This document shows positions 1 through 8,639 of a stretch of 45,909 bases of DNA, in pieces (the first letter of the stretch is position 1; each line of letters starts with the position of its first letter). Source of the DNA: Acidimicrobiaceae bacterium (GTDB lineage Bacteria > Actinomycetota > Acidimicrobiia > Acidimicrobiales > RAAP-2); contig DAHUZS010000014.1 in assembly GCA_027315045.1 (NCBI GenBank), positions 1-45,909 of the forward strand. Direction: 5' to 3'. Below the pieces are notes generated by a model. That model saw nothing but the letters and a program-made list of their open reading frames with translations. It did no database searches and had not been told where the DNA came from. Both the position numbers and the translations under genes were made by a program.

Positions 1-98
1 ACGGCGCCCATCTCGTCGCGCTCGTGCGGGCGGGCGCGAAGTTCCGAAAGGGGGTGTTGGTCGAGAGCGAGCTGCAGGAAGGGGAGGTCGCCGCGTGA
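1..98 (+). CDS. 3' end of an unidentified gene (partial)
   Basis: An open frame enters from the left edge (first full codon at position 3) and stops with TGA at 96-98. It encodes about 31 residues: alanine-, valine- and glutamate-rich, containing LVALVRAGAKF and ending in EGEVAA. I do not recognise the family from so short a tail. A transposase end is possible, given the accessory context, but nothing in the residues proves it. It could also be a chance open frame in GC-rich DNA. Confidence 0.35.
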   Translation, partial: GAHLVALVRAGAKFRKGVLVESELQEGEVAA

Positions 99-595
99 TC
101 AGCGGGTCGGGCCGGACATCCACAACTCTTGACTATTCCTCAACGCAGGTTCGCGGTGGCGAGTCTGGACGAGAGCGGAGTTCGGCGGACAGAGAAACCA
201 GCTCAGAGGACTGAGTGGCGGACGCCTCGGAGGTGTGCAGACAGCCGCAACGGGCGGTGGACCCGCGATAGACCCGCGATGGCGGAGCTCATCTTGGCTT
301 GGTGCCTGCACAAGATCAGGCGAGAGTTGCGGCATGGTCGGCGACGCCGTCCCGGGAACACCATCAGCGCGTCTCCGTGCACTTCGCAGCGACCGCCCTT
401 GCGTGAAAGACGGCCGCCGGCCTCTCGACCTTTCGGCAAGCTCCTTCCAGGATTGCAATAGGGCCTGTGAACTCGCCCGCTGCTGTGAGGGTGCCAGGAA
501 ATGACGTGCTTAATGGAATAGCAGGGAAGCGTCCATGGGTTCGGGGAGGCGCCGCGCCAATCCACAAAGCTTCACTCCTTCTATTTGTTGGCCAA
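99..595. other. gene-poor stretch, no supported gene
   Basis: About 500 bases between the partial left-edge frame and the stop of the first zinc-ribbon gene. Several short frames are open on both strands, but their translations are low-complexity Arg/Pro/Ser-rich and show no motif, export signal or convincing ribosome binding site. No tRNA-like fold or strong terminator was seen. It is best read as decayed or non-coding accessory DNA. Confidence 0.4.
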
Positions 596-1831
596 TTAGG
601 GAGAGTTGCCATCAAGAGCTCGAAAATCCAAGTCGATTGGTGCTGGCAGCGGGGAAGGAAAGAAGACCCGGACCTGATTCACGTAGACAGCAGCAAACTT
701 AGGCGCACCGAGTTCCACGTTCGGGTCGCCTGTCAGCGCGAACTGCTGGAACTCATCTGGTGCCAGCACCTGCGCGTAGAGGACCTGGCCTTCGGCATTG
801 GTCACCTTCACGTAGCAACTCTCGGTGTATGGCGTCGTGATGGCGAGCGTGTACGAAGACGACTGGAGCGAGTAAGTCACCAGGTTTCCGACGAATGAGG
901 CAGGCACTCCATCCAGACTGCCGCTTATCGGCGGAGCTGTGGTCGCCGTGGGCGTGCTGTGGTGTTTGGTCGCCTTGGGTGCAGACCTGTGCGACGGCAC
1001 TGTCGGCGGTCGACTGCCCGGGTTTGAAGCCCAGGAGGCTTGGCCGGCATAGACGTACCAGGTGCCGCCGACTTTCTCGCATGGGACTACGTTCCCAGAC
1101 GGATAGGAATATGAGTTTGCACCAGTCTCATCGCCGAGAAGGTCGACAATCAACCCATCGATGCCAGTAGGCCCCCCTGCATAGGCTGAAAAGGAACTAC
1201 TGCAGTATGCAAAACATGCCTCGCCAGCAATTGTTACCCATGCTCTGGAACCGCGAATGGATTGCGATAATACTCGAAAACCTTTGATCGAATATCCACT
1301 TAGAAGATCCTCGGCTAGCGCTCCACCTACAGATGCGCCAGATGGTGCTGGCGGCCGATCTCCTGGATCGATCTCACTAAGGAGTTGTGAAACGTTGTCA
1401 CCGTTGACGGCGGCCACGAGAGCAGAAACGGCGGCCTCTGGTGACGAGGTGTGCGATGCCTCCACGATAGCCACAAACGAACCTCCAACGACAAGAACAA
1501 TCGCCGAAGCGATCAAGATCCACCTCAGACGCCCTCCCGAACTTCGAGTCTGTTGATTGGACTCCGGAGAAACCCGTTCACTCATGGTGGTTCCGACCGG
1601 CGCACCGCAGCGCGTGCAGAACCGGCTGTTGCCGAGCTGGTTACCGCATTTTTGGCAGGACGAAGGCGTCCTGGTTGAATCGTTGCGTGCCTTGCCTGAA
1701 GCCGAGTCTTCGACCCCACCATCGACAGAGCTTGATGATGAAGGCGCAACTGGGCGTGTTGGACGGCCACAGCCATCACATATCGCCCTGCCGGTTGCCA
1801 GTTCAGCCCCGCACCAATAACACTCAGTCAT
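596..1831 (-). CDS. Membrane protein: two zinc ribbons, one TM segment, RodZ-like (DUF4115-like) C-terminus
   Basis: A 411-residue protein with an apparent cytoplasmic-to-extracytoplasmic layout. Two zinc ribbons (CYWCGAEL..CDGCGR near residues 4-23 and CQKCG..FCTRCGAP near 59-77) precede one transmembrane segment at about 103-123. The outer part has an NTF2-like region (about 127-265), a Ser/Thr/Pro linker, and a C-terminal stretch of about 100 residues resembling the DUF4115 domain of RodZ (VKV.NAEGQVLYAQ pattern followed by a beta-rich tail). A start 30 nt upstream at 1861 has a GGAG box. I chose 1831 because the paralogue starting at 6269 begins exactly at the matching residue and a GGGAAAG sequence precedes it. 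The function is unknown; a membrane-tethered sensor or scaffold is only inference. Confidence 0.7.
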   Translation of the reverse strand: MTECYWCGAELATGRAICDGCGRPTRPVAPSSSSSVDGGVEDSASGKARNDSTRTPSSCQKCGNQLGNSRFCTRCGAPVGTTMSERVSPESNQQTRSSGGRLRWILIASAIVLVVGGSFVAIVEASHTSSPEAAVSALVAAVNGDNVSQLLSEIDPGDRPPAPSGASVGGALAEDLLSGYSIKGFRVLSQSIRGSRAWVTIAGEACFAYCSSSFSAYAGGPTGIDGLIVDLLGDETGANSYSYPSGNVVPCEKVGGTWYVYAGQASWASNPGSRPPTVPSHRSAPKATKHHSTPTATTAPPISGSLDGVPASFVGNLVTYSLQSSSYTLAITTPYTESCYVKVTNAEGQVLYAQVLAPDEFQQFALTGDPNVELGAPKFAAVYVNQVRVFFPSPLPAPIDLDFRALDGNSP

Positions 1832-2075
1832 CTGTTCTTTCCCGCCAACTCGGTTGGACATGAATGCTCCATCGATGGTGAAGCAGTACGCTCTTCAGCT
1901 CAAGGTGGGCCACCTGCTTATTGCGGTGAGCGGTGAGTCACGAGCCGTCGTGGATCAGGTATGAAGGTGCAAGGTGTTGGCCACCTTCTGCTGGGCCATG
2001 AGCCGTTCCGTTCATGCAATGCCAGAGCTGCGTTTCGGACCTTGGCGCACAAAGAGACCCATCGACAGCTTGGTA

Positions 2076-3344
2076 TCAGCCATTGCTCGGCTCCAAGCTG
2101 GAGAACGGTGGAGGGCTGATGTCGGTGAAGTATGAACCAGCGTTGGGTGCGCCGATTGATATCTGCACAGTGCCGTTCGTAGTTGGTGAGTACGAGAGGT
2201 TGAGGTCGCCCTCGGCCGTGCCCAGGGGAGTGCTTGTCGATTGCACCAACGTGTAAGGCTGGGCAGTCCCGAGGTTGTCGATGTAGTAGATCGCAGTGCT
2301 TGCGCTCATGACTGAGTACATGGCGTCGTACCAGCCGGCGTGTCCGGTGAAGACGAACTGGGTGGCAGCCTCTCCGAAGAGGTCGTGTGAAGTAAAGTTG
2401 CTTCCTGAGTCCACGAACATCGCCTGCGTGTGCGGAATGTCGATCGTGACCGTGTCGTAGTTCACCGTCGCCTGGTCCCCGATCCTGTAGCCAAAGTCAA
2501 GAGCCCCGGTTTGGTCGAAGACGTCCGAGAGCGCGATCGTGAGCGGTTCGCTCGCGCTTACTGGGCCGTAGGGAATACCTCGCTCACCTGGGATGCCGAT
2601 GAACGGGGTAGAGAAGGAGTAGGCGGGGGGCCCCGGCGGATTACTCACCGAGAGCACCCTGCCCTTGCCAGCGAGGCTGTCCAGTTCGGCGCTGGCCACA
2701 CTGGCTGGAGTCTCCGAAGGGCCAACGGCGAAGTCCGTTGGTTGCCCAAGGGCCCAGATCGAGTCTTCGAGTGAGAGGCTTGAGTTCGCCGTATTGAATG
2801 TCACAACGTTCTGTGCCCAGAACCAAGCCGTAGTCGATCCTTCCTGGACGAAGAAGACATTGTTGAGCTGAAGATCGGCACTTAGATCTCCCGGAACCAG
2901 CTGACCATCGAGGTAGTTGGCCGAGACACACAAGCCTCTGATGACGGCGACGCCGACCTGCCCGGAGCTCACGACGGGTTCAATGACTCCACTCTCGGAG
3001 GTCGCCTTCCCTGTTGTCGCCGATCCGGCCGGAAGGACTCGGCCCACGCTGGCAATCGTGCTCGGCGCAGTCGTCGTCTGAGGGCACGGTGCCGGCGGCT
3101 GTGTCGGGGTTGTGCTGGTAGGGGTGTCCGTCGAAGGGTTCTGCGCCGACGCGGACGTCGTGGGTTCATGCGGCAATGCTTTGGAGGCTTCGCCAGGCGA
3201 GGGTGATGAGAAGCTCAGCGGGCCGGAGGGGGCTGGGCGCTCGATCCGGGGTGCCTCTGCTTCTCCGAGACCAAATCCAAGACCGGTGCCGAGCACGAGG
3301 ACGGCGAGAAGGGCGACCGGCCGGAAGCGGTGTGGGAACTTCAT
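2076..3344 (-). CDS. Secreted thermopsin-like (peptidase A5 family) protein
   Basis: A 422-residue exported protein. It has a signal peptide (residues 1 to about 30, ALLAVLVLGTGLGFGLG core) and a low-complexity Ser/Thr/Pro linker to about residue 95. A beta-rich domain then resembles the archaeal thermopsin family of acid proteases. Points of resemblance are the LQLNNVFFV...FWAQNVVTFNT block followed by an LSLEDSIWAL block, the YDTVTIDIP segment, and the later TAIYYIDN...PYTL and GDLNLSY blocks. This recognition is from memory of family patterns, not from an alignment. Thermopsins work at low pH outside the cell and are best known from thermoacidophilic archaea. An AAAGGG box sits 7 nt before the ATG. 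It is transcribed away from the FHA-kinase pair. Confidence 0.65.
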   Translation of the reverse strand: MKFPHRFRPVALLAVLVLGTGLGFGLGEAEAPRIERPAPSGPLSFSSPSPGEASKALPHEPTTSASAQNPSTDTPTSTTPTQPPAPCPQTTTAPSTIASVGRVLPAGSATTGKATSESGVIEPVVSSGQVGVAVIRGLCVSANYLDGQLVPGDLSADLQLNNVFFVQEGSTTAWFWAQNVVTFNTANSSLSLEDSIWALGQPTDFAVGPSETPASVASAELDSLAGKGRVLSVSNPPGPPAYSFSTPFIGIPGERGIPYGPVSASEPLTIALSDVFDQTGALDFGYRIGDQATVNYDTVTIDIPHTQAMFVDSGSNFTSHDLFGEAATQFVFTGHAGWYDAMYSVMSASTAIYYIDNLGTAQPYTLVQSTSTPLGTAEGDLNLSYSPTTNGTVQISIGAPNAGSYFTDISPPPFSSLEPSNG

Positions 3345-3485
3345 TGGGGAACCCTTTCACGCTCGGTACGCGTCCGATTCATCCTCAGCCCATCAGTCAA
3401 ACGAAGTGTGACGGATCGCCTCCTGGCAGCCAAGGGCAGGGGTGCCTGTGGTTGATATCGGCCGAAGGTGCCACCATGAGACTGC

Positions 3486-4205
3486 ATGGGGACGCCTCAG
3501 TGGAGCGGTGCCAGCGTCAGCTTCCGAGAGCAACGGTGGGAAATTTCCGAAGGTCAATCGCTGTCGATTGGCCGCCAGTCGAGTTGCGACGTGCAAGTGG
3601 GCGCCCGGTCGCCAGGCCCCGAGGATCTCGGCGTCTCCCGCCGGGCCGCCACGGTGAGCAGCGCCCTCGGACGGATCTGGTTCCGCAACGACTCGACGAG
3701 CCAGCCGGTGTTCATCCGGCCGGCGGTCGGGAAGGGGTACGTGCTGGACCACCGGGGCGACATGATCTCGCTGGGCGACGCTCGGGTGGAACTGGTCCTC
3801 GAGGGACAGATCATGGCCTACCGGCTCACCGTCCAGCTCCCGGGCGGGACGCCCACACCCGATCACGAGGAGCCGCTCACCCTCTCGCCGGCGACTCGAG
3901 GTCAGCTGCCCTTCACCGAGCGCCAGAGGCGGCTCGTCGCCGCGCTGTGCGAGCCGCTGTTGATAGGAACGGGCTGGGACCGGCGCCCAGCGAGCTATCG
4001 GCAGATCGCAGAGGTGCTGGGCCTGTCGGAGCACTACGTGCGCAACCAGCTGGACGAACTCCGAGAGTCCCTGGTAGACATGGGTATTCCCGGGATGATC
4101 GGTCCCGAGGCTAAGGACAACCTGGCGTACTACGCCGTTAGGTCCGCCTCGGTGACCGTGGCTGATGTGGCAGTTCTCCGGGAGGCAGGGGGGGGGGGGG
4201 GATGA
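3486..4205 (+). CDS. FHA-domain protein with C-terminal winged-helix-like domain
   Basis: A 239-residue cytoplasmic protein without membrane segments. Residues about 10-95 form an FHA phosphothreonine-binding domain: the LSIGR...CDVQV strand, then VSRRAATVS, then a WFRNDS turn. Residues about 135-210 look like a helix-turn-helix (YRQIAEVLGLSEHYVRNQLDEL). An in-frame TGA at 3477-3479 rules out an earlier start. The last codons are five glycines encoded by a run of 14 G, and the stop overlaps the start of the Ser/Thr kinase, so the pair should be translationally coupled. FHA proteins commonly bind phosphorylated partners of such kinases, so it is probably a target or adaptor of its neighbour. 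The HTH suggests a DNA- or protein-binding output. Confidence 0.8.
   Translation: MGTPQWSGASVSFREQRWEISEGQSLSIGRQSSCDVQVGARSPGPEDLGVSRRAATVSSALGRIWFRNDSTSQPVFIRPAVGKGYVLDHRGDMISLGDARVELVLEGQIMAYRLTVQLPGGTPTPDHEEPLTLSPATRGQLPFTERQRRLVAALCEPLLIGTGWDRRPASYRQIAEVLGLSEHYVRNQLDELRESLVDMGIPGMIGPEAKDNLAYYAVRSASVTVADVAVLREAGGGGG
4188..4201 (+). repeat. G14 homopolymer at the FHA/kinase junction
   Basis: Fourteen consecutive G run up to the kinase ATG at 4202. They encode the last glycines of the FHA protein and occupy the place of the kinase ribosome binding site. A one-base length change would shift the FHA stop codon and uncouple or recouple the pair. The tract is also a classic place for sequencing error. 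Confidence 0.9.
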
Positions 4206-6082
4206 CCCGGGGGGCTGAGGAGCCCGAGACCCAGGGGCCGAGCGACCGCACGCCGTTTCGCACCCAGCCCGAAGGTGAGCGGCTCTTCGTCGGGCCGGTC
4301 GAGCGTCCCGACGAGTACGAGCTCGTCGACATGGGCCGAAAGGGCGGAGAAGGGATCGTCTTTCACGCCCGATTCCGGGGGACCCTGCCCCAGCCGGTCA
4401 CCTTCGCGGTGAAACAGCTCCTTCCCCCGCCCGGGATGGGTGCGGTGGATTGGCCGGATCAACGACTCATCGACCGCTGGCACGAACAACTCCAGTTGCT
4501 CTACTCGGTGCACCACCCCCACCTGGTGAGCTATCGGGCGCTGTTCTGGGGGTGGCCGCCCCATCCGGGAGGGACCTGCAGCGGGACACCGCCGCGGGAG
4601 CTGCGGAGCTGGTACCTGGTGATGGAGTGGGTGGAGAGCCCAAGCCTGAACGAGCTGGTGCGTGGCAAGGCTGGGTTGAGCCCCGAGCTCCTCGAGGTGG
4701 TCATCCAAGTGGCCGCTGCCCTGGAACACCTGCATTCGGGTGCTCAGACGAACGGAATGGCCTTGCTCCATCGGGACGTCAAGCCGGGCAACATCATCGT
4801 CCACCCGACGCGCGGAGCGGTGCTCGTGGACTACGGGCTGCTCCGGGTCGATGAGCCGGATCTCACCGAACTTCCTTCCTGGACTGGGCCATATCTCGCC
4901 CCAGAAGTGCACGTCGACAAGACCCAAAGCAGTAAGGCGAGCGACCTCTGGGCGCTCGCGGCAACGGCCTTCTTCGGGATCACTGGACAGCAGCCTTCAC
5001 CGCTCAATGCTCCGCTGATGCGTCGCCAACTCACTGAAGCGGTCGAGAACCAACCGGGTGATCCCGAGGCGGTTGTGGACGCCGTCATGTCGGTGCTCGA
5101 GCGACCGCCGGAGGCACGGCCGGCCAGTCCCCAAGCGTGGGCAGCCCGACTCAAGGCCGCCTATCCGACAACCGAGACGCCTCGTTCATGGGCGCGCCTA
5201 AGACGTCATCGATTCGCCACCGTCGCAGCTGCGATCCTTCTCGTCGGTGCTGCAACGGCCGGTGGTCTTGTTGCTGCCAGTGGTTCGAGCAAACCGCCAG
5301 CAGCGAAGTCGCTCGGAAAGGCGACCAGCTCGCATTCGGGTTCGTCACGTTCCTCGGGCTCGTCAGAGTCGAGCTCGACGAGCACCACCCGCGCCTCGAC
5401 GACGACTGCCCCGCAACACTCGACGTCCACGACGCAAGGTTCGTCGGGCGTGAGCTCGCCGCCTGCGACGGGTGGAACTGGTGCGAGCCAGGGCCCTGCG
5501 CTCGACACCTCACAGGTGGCGAACGGGCAGACGGCGCTCACGCTTCCGTCCGGGTCCCAGGAATACGTCTTTGGCCTGATTCAAGGTGGTGCTTACCCTG
5601 GTCAGCCTTTTGCGACCGGAACCACGCAGTCGGTGACCAATGCTGATGGAAATCTGTCGACCGCAATCGCGGTGACTTCGAGCAACTCCGACTCCTTCAG
5701 CACGCAGTCGCAGAACTACTACATCGGCGGGTTCGCCGTCTCGAAGTTCTCCTCGATGACCGCCAAGTACGGCTCGAACCCCGGGCCAGGCTCGTCGATG
5801 ACCGCAACCGTTCAGTTCTCGGTGAGTCAGCAGAACTCACTCGTCGTGCTGCTCGGCCTGGCCGGAGACCAGCAATGCGCCACATTCTCCAACAGCGTGC
5901 CGGGGCTCTCAGTGGACCAGGACAATCAGGATACGACGGTCGGGACCTATGTGATCACCATCGCCCACGCCGTGCTTGCACCAGGGACCTATTCGGTTTC
6001 CTACAACACCCAGTTCTGTTATGCCGGCCAGGATCCGAACCACGCCACCGCGTTGGTCGGAGCATTTGTGTTCAGCCCATGA
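4202..6082 (+). CDS. Transmembrane Ser/Thr protein kinase with extracytoplasmic sensor-like domain
   Basis: 626 residues. The kinase domain covers about 38-320, with glycine loop GRKGGEGIVF (45-54), the ATP-binding lysine K71 in FAVKQ, and the catalytic loop HRDVKPGN with D192. The metal-binding motif is VDYG (D210) rather than the usual DFG, followed by an APEV segment. One transmembrane helix lies at about 340-362. A Ser/Thr-rich linker (to about 425) then leads to an unrecognised beta-rich outer domain of about 200 residues containing two cysteines (QQCATF, QFCYAG). This is the PknB-like layout: outside sensing, inside phosphorylation. Its ATG overlaps the FHA gene stop behind the G14 run. 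The catalytic residues are present, so it is probably active. Confidence 0.9.
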   Translation: MTRGAEEPETQGPSDRTPFRTQPEGERLFVGPVERPDEYELVDMGRKGGEGIVFHARFRGTLPQPVTFAVKQLLPPPGMGAVDWPDQRLIDRWHEQLQLLYSVHHPHLVSYRALFWGWPPHPGGTCSGTPPRELRSWYLVMEWVESPSLNELVRGKAGLSPELLEVVIQVAAALEHLHSGAQTNGMALLHRDVKPGNIIVHPTRGAVLVDYGLLRVDEPDLTELPSWTGPYLAPEVHVDKTQSSKASDLWALAATAFFGITGQQPSPLNAPLMRRQLTEAVENQPGDPEAVVDAVMSVLERPPEARPASPQAWAARLKAAYPTTETPRSWARLRRHRFATVAAAILLVGAATAGGLVAASGSSKPPAAKSLGKATSSHSGSSRSSGSSESSSTSTTRASTTTAPQHSTSTTQGSSGVSSPPATGGTGASQGPALDTSQVANGQTALTLPSGSQEYVFGLIQGGAYPGQPFATGTTQSVTNADGNLSTAIAVTSSNSDSFSTQSQNYYIGGFAVSKFSSMTAKYGSNPGPGSSMTATVQFSVSQQNSLVVLLGLAGDQQCATFSNSVPGLSVDQDNQDTTVGTYVITIAHAVLAPGTYSVSYNTQFCYAGQDPNHATALVGAFVFSP

Positions 6083-6268
6083 GGGATTGGAACCCCCACC
6101 CTGGCCAGCTGGCCGACGGATCCGAGTACGGCCTTCGGTCTTTCTCTCCGGGCATTGCAGGGCAGGGGTGCACCTTGAGCCTTTGAGCCCACTACTTCAC
6201 CATGAGGAGTGCAGTTAAGACGTCAGTCGGTGTCCATCTGGGTGGAATGAGGGAGGAGATGGAACGAA

Positions 6269-7762
6269 GTGGCTGAGTGTTACTGGTGCGGGGCCGAGCT
6301 GGCGGCGGGAGCATCGCTTTGTGCGGTATGTGGTCGGCATGGGCAGGACTCGATGACACCATCCAAGGCGGTCGATAGTCGAGCACCGATTCCGGGGCAA
6401 ACCGAGGAATACTCTCGCGGCGTGTCCGGCCTGGGTCCTCAGCGAGCCTCTACGGCGAGTCCTGAGCGCTCGAATCCCGTGCCCTTAGCCGGATTGACGG
6501 AAGGTGAACCAGCAAGCAACATCAGTGGCGGGTTGGCAAGGGAGGGGGATGGGATGTTCTGTTCCCAATGTGGAACCCAACTAGCGGAGACTTCTCGTTT
6601 CTGCTACCGGTGCGGTGTCGCGATCGAGGGCCTACCGGCAGCGGAGCACCCATCACCTCGTGTCGCCCCGGCCAGATCCGAGGCGCGACCAATGCCAACT
6701 CCCAGGTCATCGAGTTACACAGATTGGGGAAATGCCGCCCAGTCCGTGCCGAAGCGCCTGAACGCTGCACGGTTCAGCTTCGAACCCGCTCGTTGGCGGC
6801 AAGGAGACTTCGTTGTCGCCGCGTCCTCACTCGTATTGTTGATTGCTCTGTTCCTCCCTTGGTACACGGTCAAGTTCCAAGGGTTCGGAAGCGTTCCAGG
6901 GAGCGGCTGGAGCGTGGTCTCCACACGGGGCTGGATGTATCTCGTCTTTGTCATCATCCTGGCGACGTTCCTCTACCTTCTGGTTCGAGGGGTCGTCGGA
7001 AACCTGCGGGTCCAGATCCAGCACTGGCAGGTGCTTGCCGGCGCAGCGGGTCTTGACCTGTTGCTTACCGGGATCGCGTTCGGACTTAAGCCGAGCGCTG
7101 GGAACCTCACCTACGGGGTCGCCGACCTCACCGGTTCGGCGATCTCTAGCACCTGGACCTACGGGGCTTACGTGGGCCTTGTCGGAGCCCTCGGCGCAGT
7201 GATAGGCGTCCTGATGCTTGCCGCCGAGACGAAGGCCGTGCCTTCCCCGGGCCAACCGCTCTCCCGCCGGGGTGAAGCACCATCTCGACCGGAACCGCAA
7301 TCCACCACACCGGCGGTCGCGCCGGGTGGACCTTCGACGATGTCAGGCTCAGTCGAGTCTTCCCCCGACATCAACGCGACCCGCAGGAGTCCGGAGCAGA
7401 GCTCATCGACTTCAGGGATACCGATAGCGGGGAAATCGCCATCACAAGCCGTCCAATCAAGCGCAATGACCGCACCGTGCCCTGAGTGCGGAGCTAGTCG
7501 TGGACGACGGGATCAGTTCTGCGGATCATGTGGCCAAGCGCTGGCAACCACTTCGGTCCAAGAGGCGCGGACCGTACCCAACCAGCCGTCGGGCGACGCG
7601 TTAAAAGAAGCGCGGGTACTGGCCCATTACTCCTCGACGACACCGACGAACGCTGGCGGCCAACCTGACCATCAACCCGCGCGACAAATTGTGTGCTCGG
7701 CGTGCGGCGTCGAGGCGACTCCAGGAACCCAGTACTGCGGCGCCTGTGGAGCCCGGTTCTAG
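6269..7762 (+). CDS. Multi-zinc-ribbon polytopic membrane protein
   Basis: 497 residues starting at GTG, with an AGGAG box 10 nt upstream. Four CxxC-type zinc ribbons are visible: at the N-terminus (CYWCGAELAAG...CAVCGR), near residue 93 (CSQCG..FCYRCG), near residue 410 (CPECG..FCGSCG), and at the extreme C-terminus (CSACG..YCGACGARF). Four hydrophobic segments lie between about 180 and 315. The N-terminal ribbon is nearly identical to that of the minus-strand protein ending at 596, so the two are local paralogues. Both ends would then sit in the cytoplasm around a four-helix membrane core. No catalytic motif is visible; a metal-dependent scaffold or sensor is a guess. Confidence 0.75.
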   Translation: MAECYWCGAELAAGASLCAVCGRHGQDSMTPSKAVDSRAPIPGQTEEYSRGVSGLGPQRASTASPERSNPVPLAGLTEGEPASNISGGLAREGDGMFCSQCGTQLAETSRFCYRCGVAIEGLPAAEHPSPRVAPARSEARPMPTPRSSSYTDWGNAAQSVPKRLNAARFSFEPARWRQGDFVVAASSLVLLIALFLPWYTVKFQGFGSVPGSGWSVVSTRGWMYLVFVIILATFLYLLVRGVVGNLRVQIQHWQVLAGAAGLDLLLTGIAFGLKPSAGNLTYGVADLTGSAISSTWTYGAYVGLVGALGAVIGVLMLAAETKAVPSPGQPLSRRGEAPSRPEPQSTTPAVAPGGPSTMSGSVESSPDINATRRSPEQSSSTSGIPIAGKSPSQAVQSSAMTAPCPECGASRGRRDQFCGSCGQALATTSVQEARTVPNQPSGDALKEARVLAHYSSTTPTNAGGQPDHQPARQIVCSACGVEATPGTQYCGACGARF

Positions 7763-7856
7763 GTCGACGACTGAGCGTTAGACCTCGCTCTTCAACGTGG
7801 ACACGCAGCATGGCACTCCTCATGTTCTTTGAAACGAAGTAGGACTTCGAGTCCCC

Positions 7857-8639
7857 GTGTACTGCACGCAGTGTGGCAATGAGATCGGCGACAACCAGTT
7901 CTGCACCGGTTGCGGTGCTGCAATGCGGAAGCGGAACGTCGTCCCTCGGGCCACTCGAGAGAGACCAACTCGTCAAGCACAGGGACCCCGTCGAAACAAG
8001 CGGGTTGGGTCGTCGCGCTTGGTTCTAATCACCGCGGCGATCCTGTTGCTTCTTGGCGGCGGGGTTGCCGGTGTGTTCCTTGGATCCGCAGGTCACCCTC
8101 CAGTTGCTCGCGGGAACGCCTCGGTACCGGCAAAAGCCCAGCAAGTCTCGTTGGTGCTGACCCACAAAGTGATTGTCAAAGGATTTCAAGAGTCGAAGCT
8201 CGCCTTTGCTGGGGTTATTGCCTCGACCCCTGTCATCCGATCGTCGCTCGCCAAAGGTATCGGCTGCTCGCGGCGATCGGGCCTGTCGACATATCGTAAA
8301 TCGACTGGTCGGGAACCTTCTAGCCAATCCTTCGTCATCATGCTGGCCGGCTTCGAGTGCAAGACGAGTTCCCAAGCAGAACGGAATTACGTGCACCTTA
8401 CTGAGCGATATCTACCGCATCTCTATTGGCAAACTGTTAGAGCGAGAAAGGTTGGCGATGAATCTGATTTCGCCGAGACGACACGGATAGGACAATTGGA
8501 ATCAGGGATAGATGAACCATCGTTGATCGAGGTGTGGCGAAAGGGTTCTATCGTCTCCCTAGTTTTGGAAATTGGATCAGAGGCCCACGCTTGGGTGAAC
8601 CTCGTTATCCAACTTGGTGATTCTGTCGTGTGGCGATAA
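7857..8639 (+). CDS. Zinc-ribbon single-pass membrane protein
   Basis: 260 residues from a GTG start. The protein opens directly with a zinc ribbon (YCTQCGNEIGDNQFCTGCG, residues 2-20). A basic stretch and one transmembrane segment (about 57-78, ITAAILLLLGGGVAGVFLG) follow. The remaining outer part, about 180 residues, resembles no family I know and contains two cysteines (GIGCSRR, GFECKTS). It is the third protein of the locus with a zinc ribbon inside and a domain outside. Its TAA overlaps by one base the ATG of the next gene, so the two are probably co-translated. Confidence 0.7.
   Translation: MYCTQCGNEIGDNQFCTGCGAAMRKRNVVPRATRERPTRQAQGPRRNKRVGSSRLVLITAAILLLLGGGVAGVFLGSAGHPPVARGNASVPAKAQQVSLVLTHKVIVKGFQESKLAFAGVIASTPVIRSSLAKGIGCSRRSGLSTYRKSTGREPSSQSFVIMLAGFECKTSSQAERNYVHLTERYLPHLYWQTVRARKVGDESDFAETTRIGQLESGIDEPSLIEVWRKGSIVSLVLEIGSEAHAWVNLVIQLGDSVVWR

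Noticed and set aside
1-98. Transposase tail at the left edge
   Set aside because: Thirty-one residues with no diagnostic motif; reported only as an unidentified partial frame.
6083-6114. T-arm-like GGGATTGGAACCCCC sequence after the kinase stop, suggesting a tRNA
   Set aside because: No matching acceptor or anticodon stem nearby, and the loop has C where a purine is required; only a 12-bp palindrome (6103-6114) remains.
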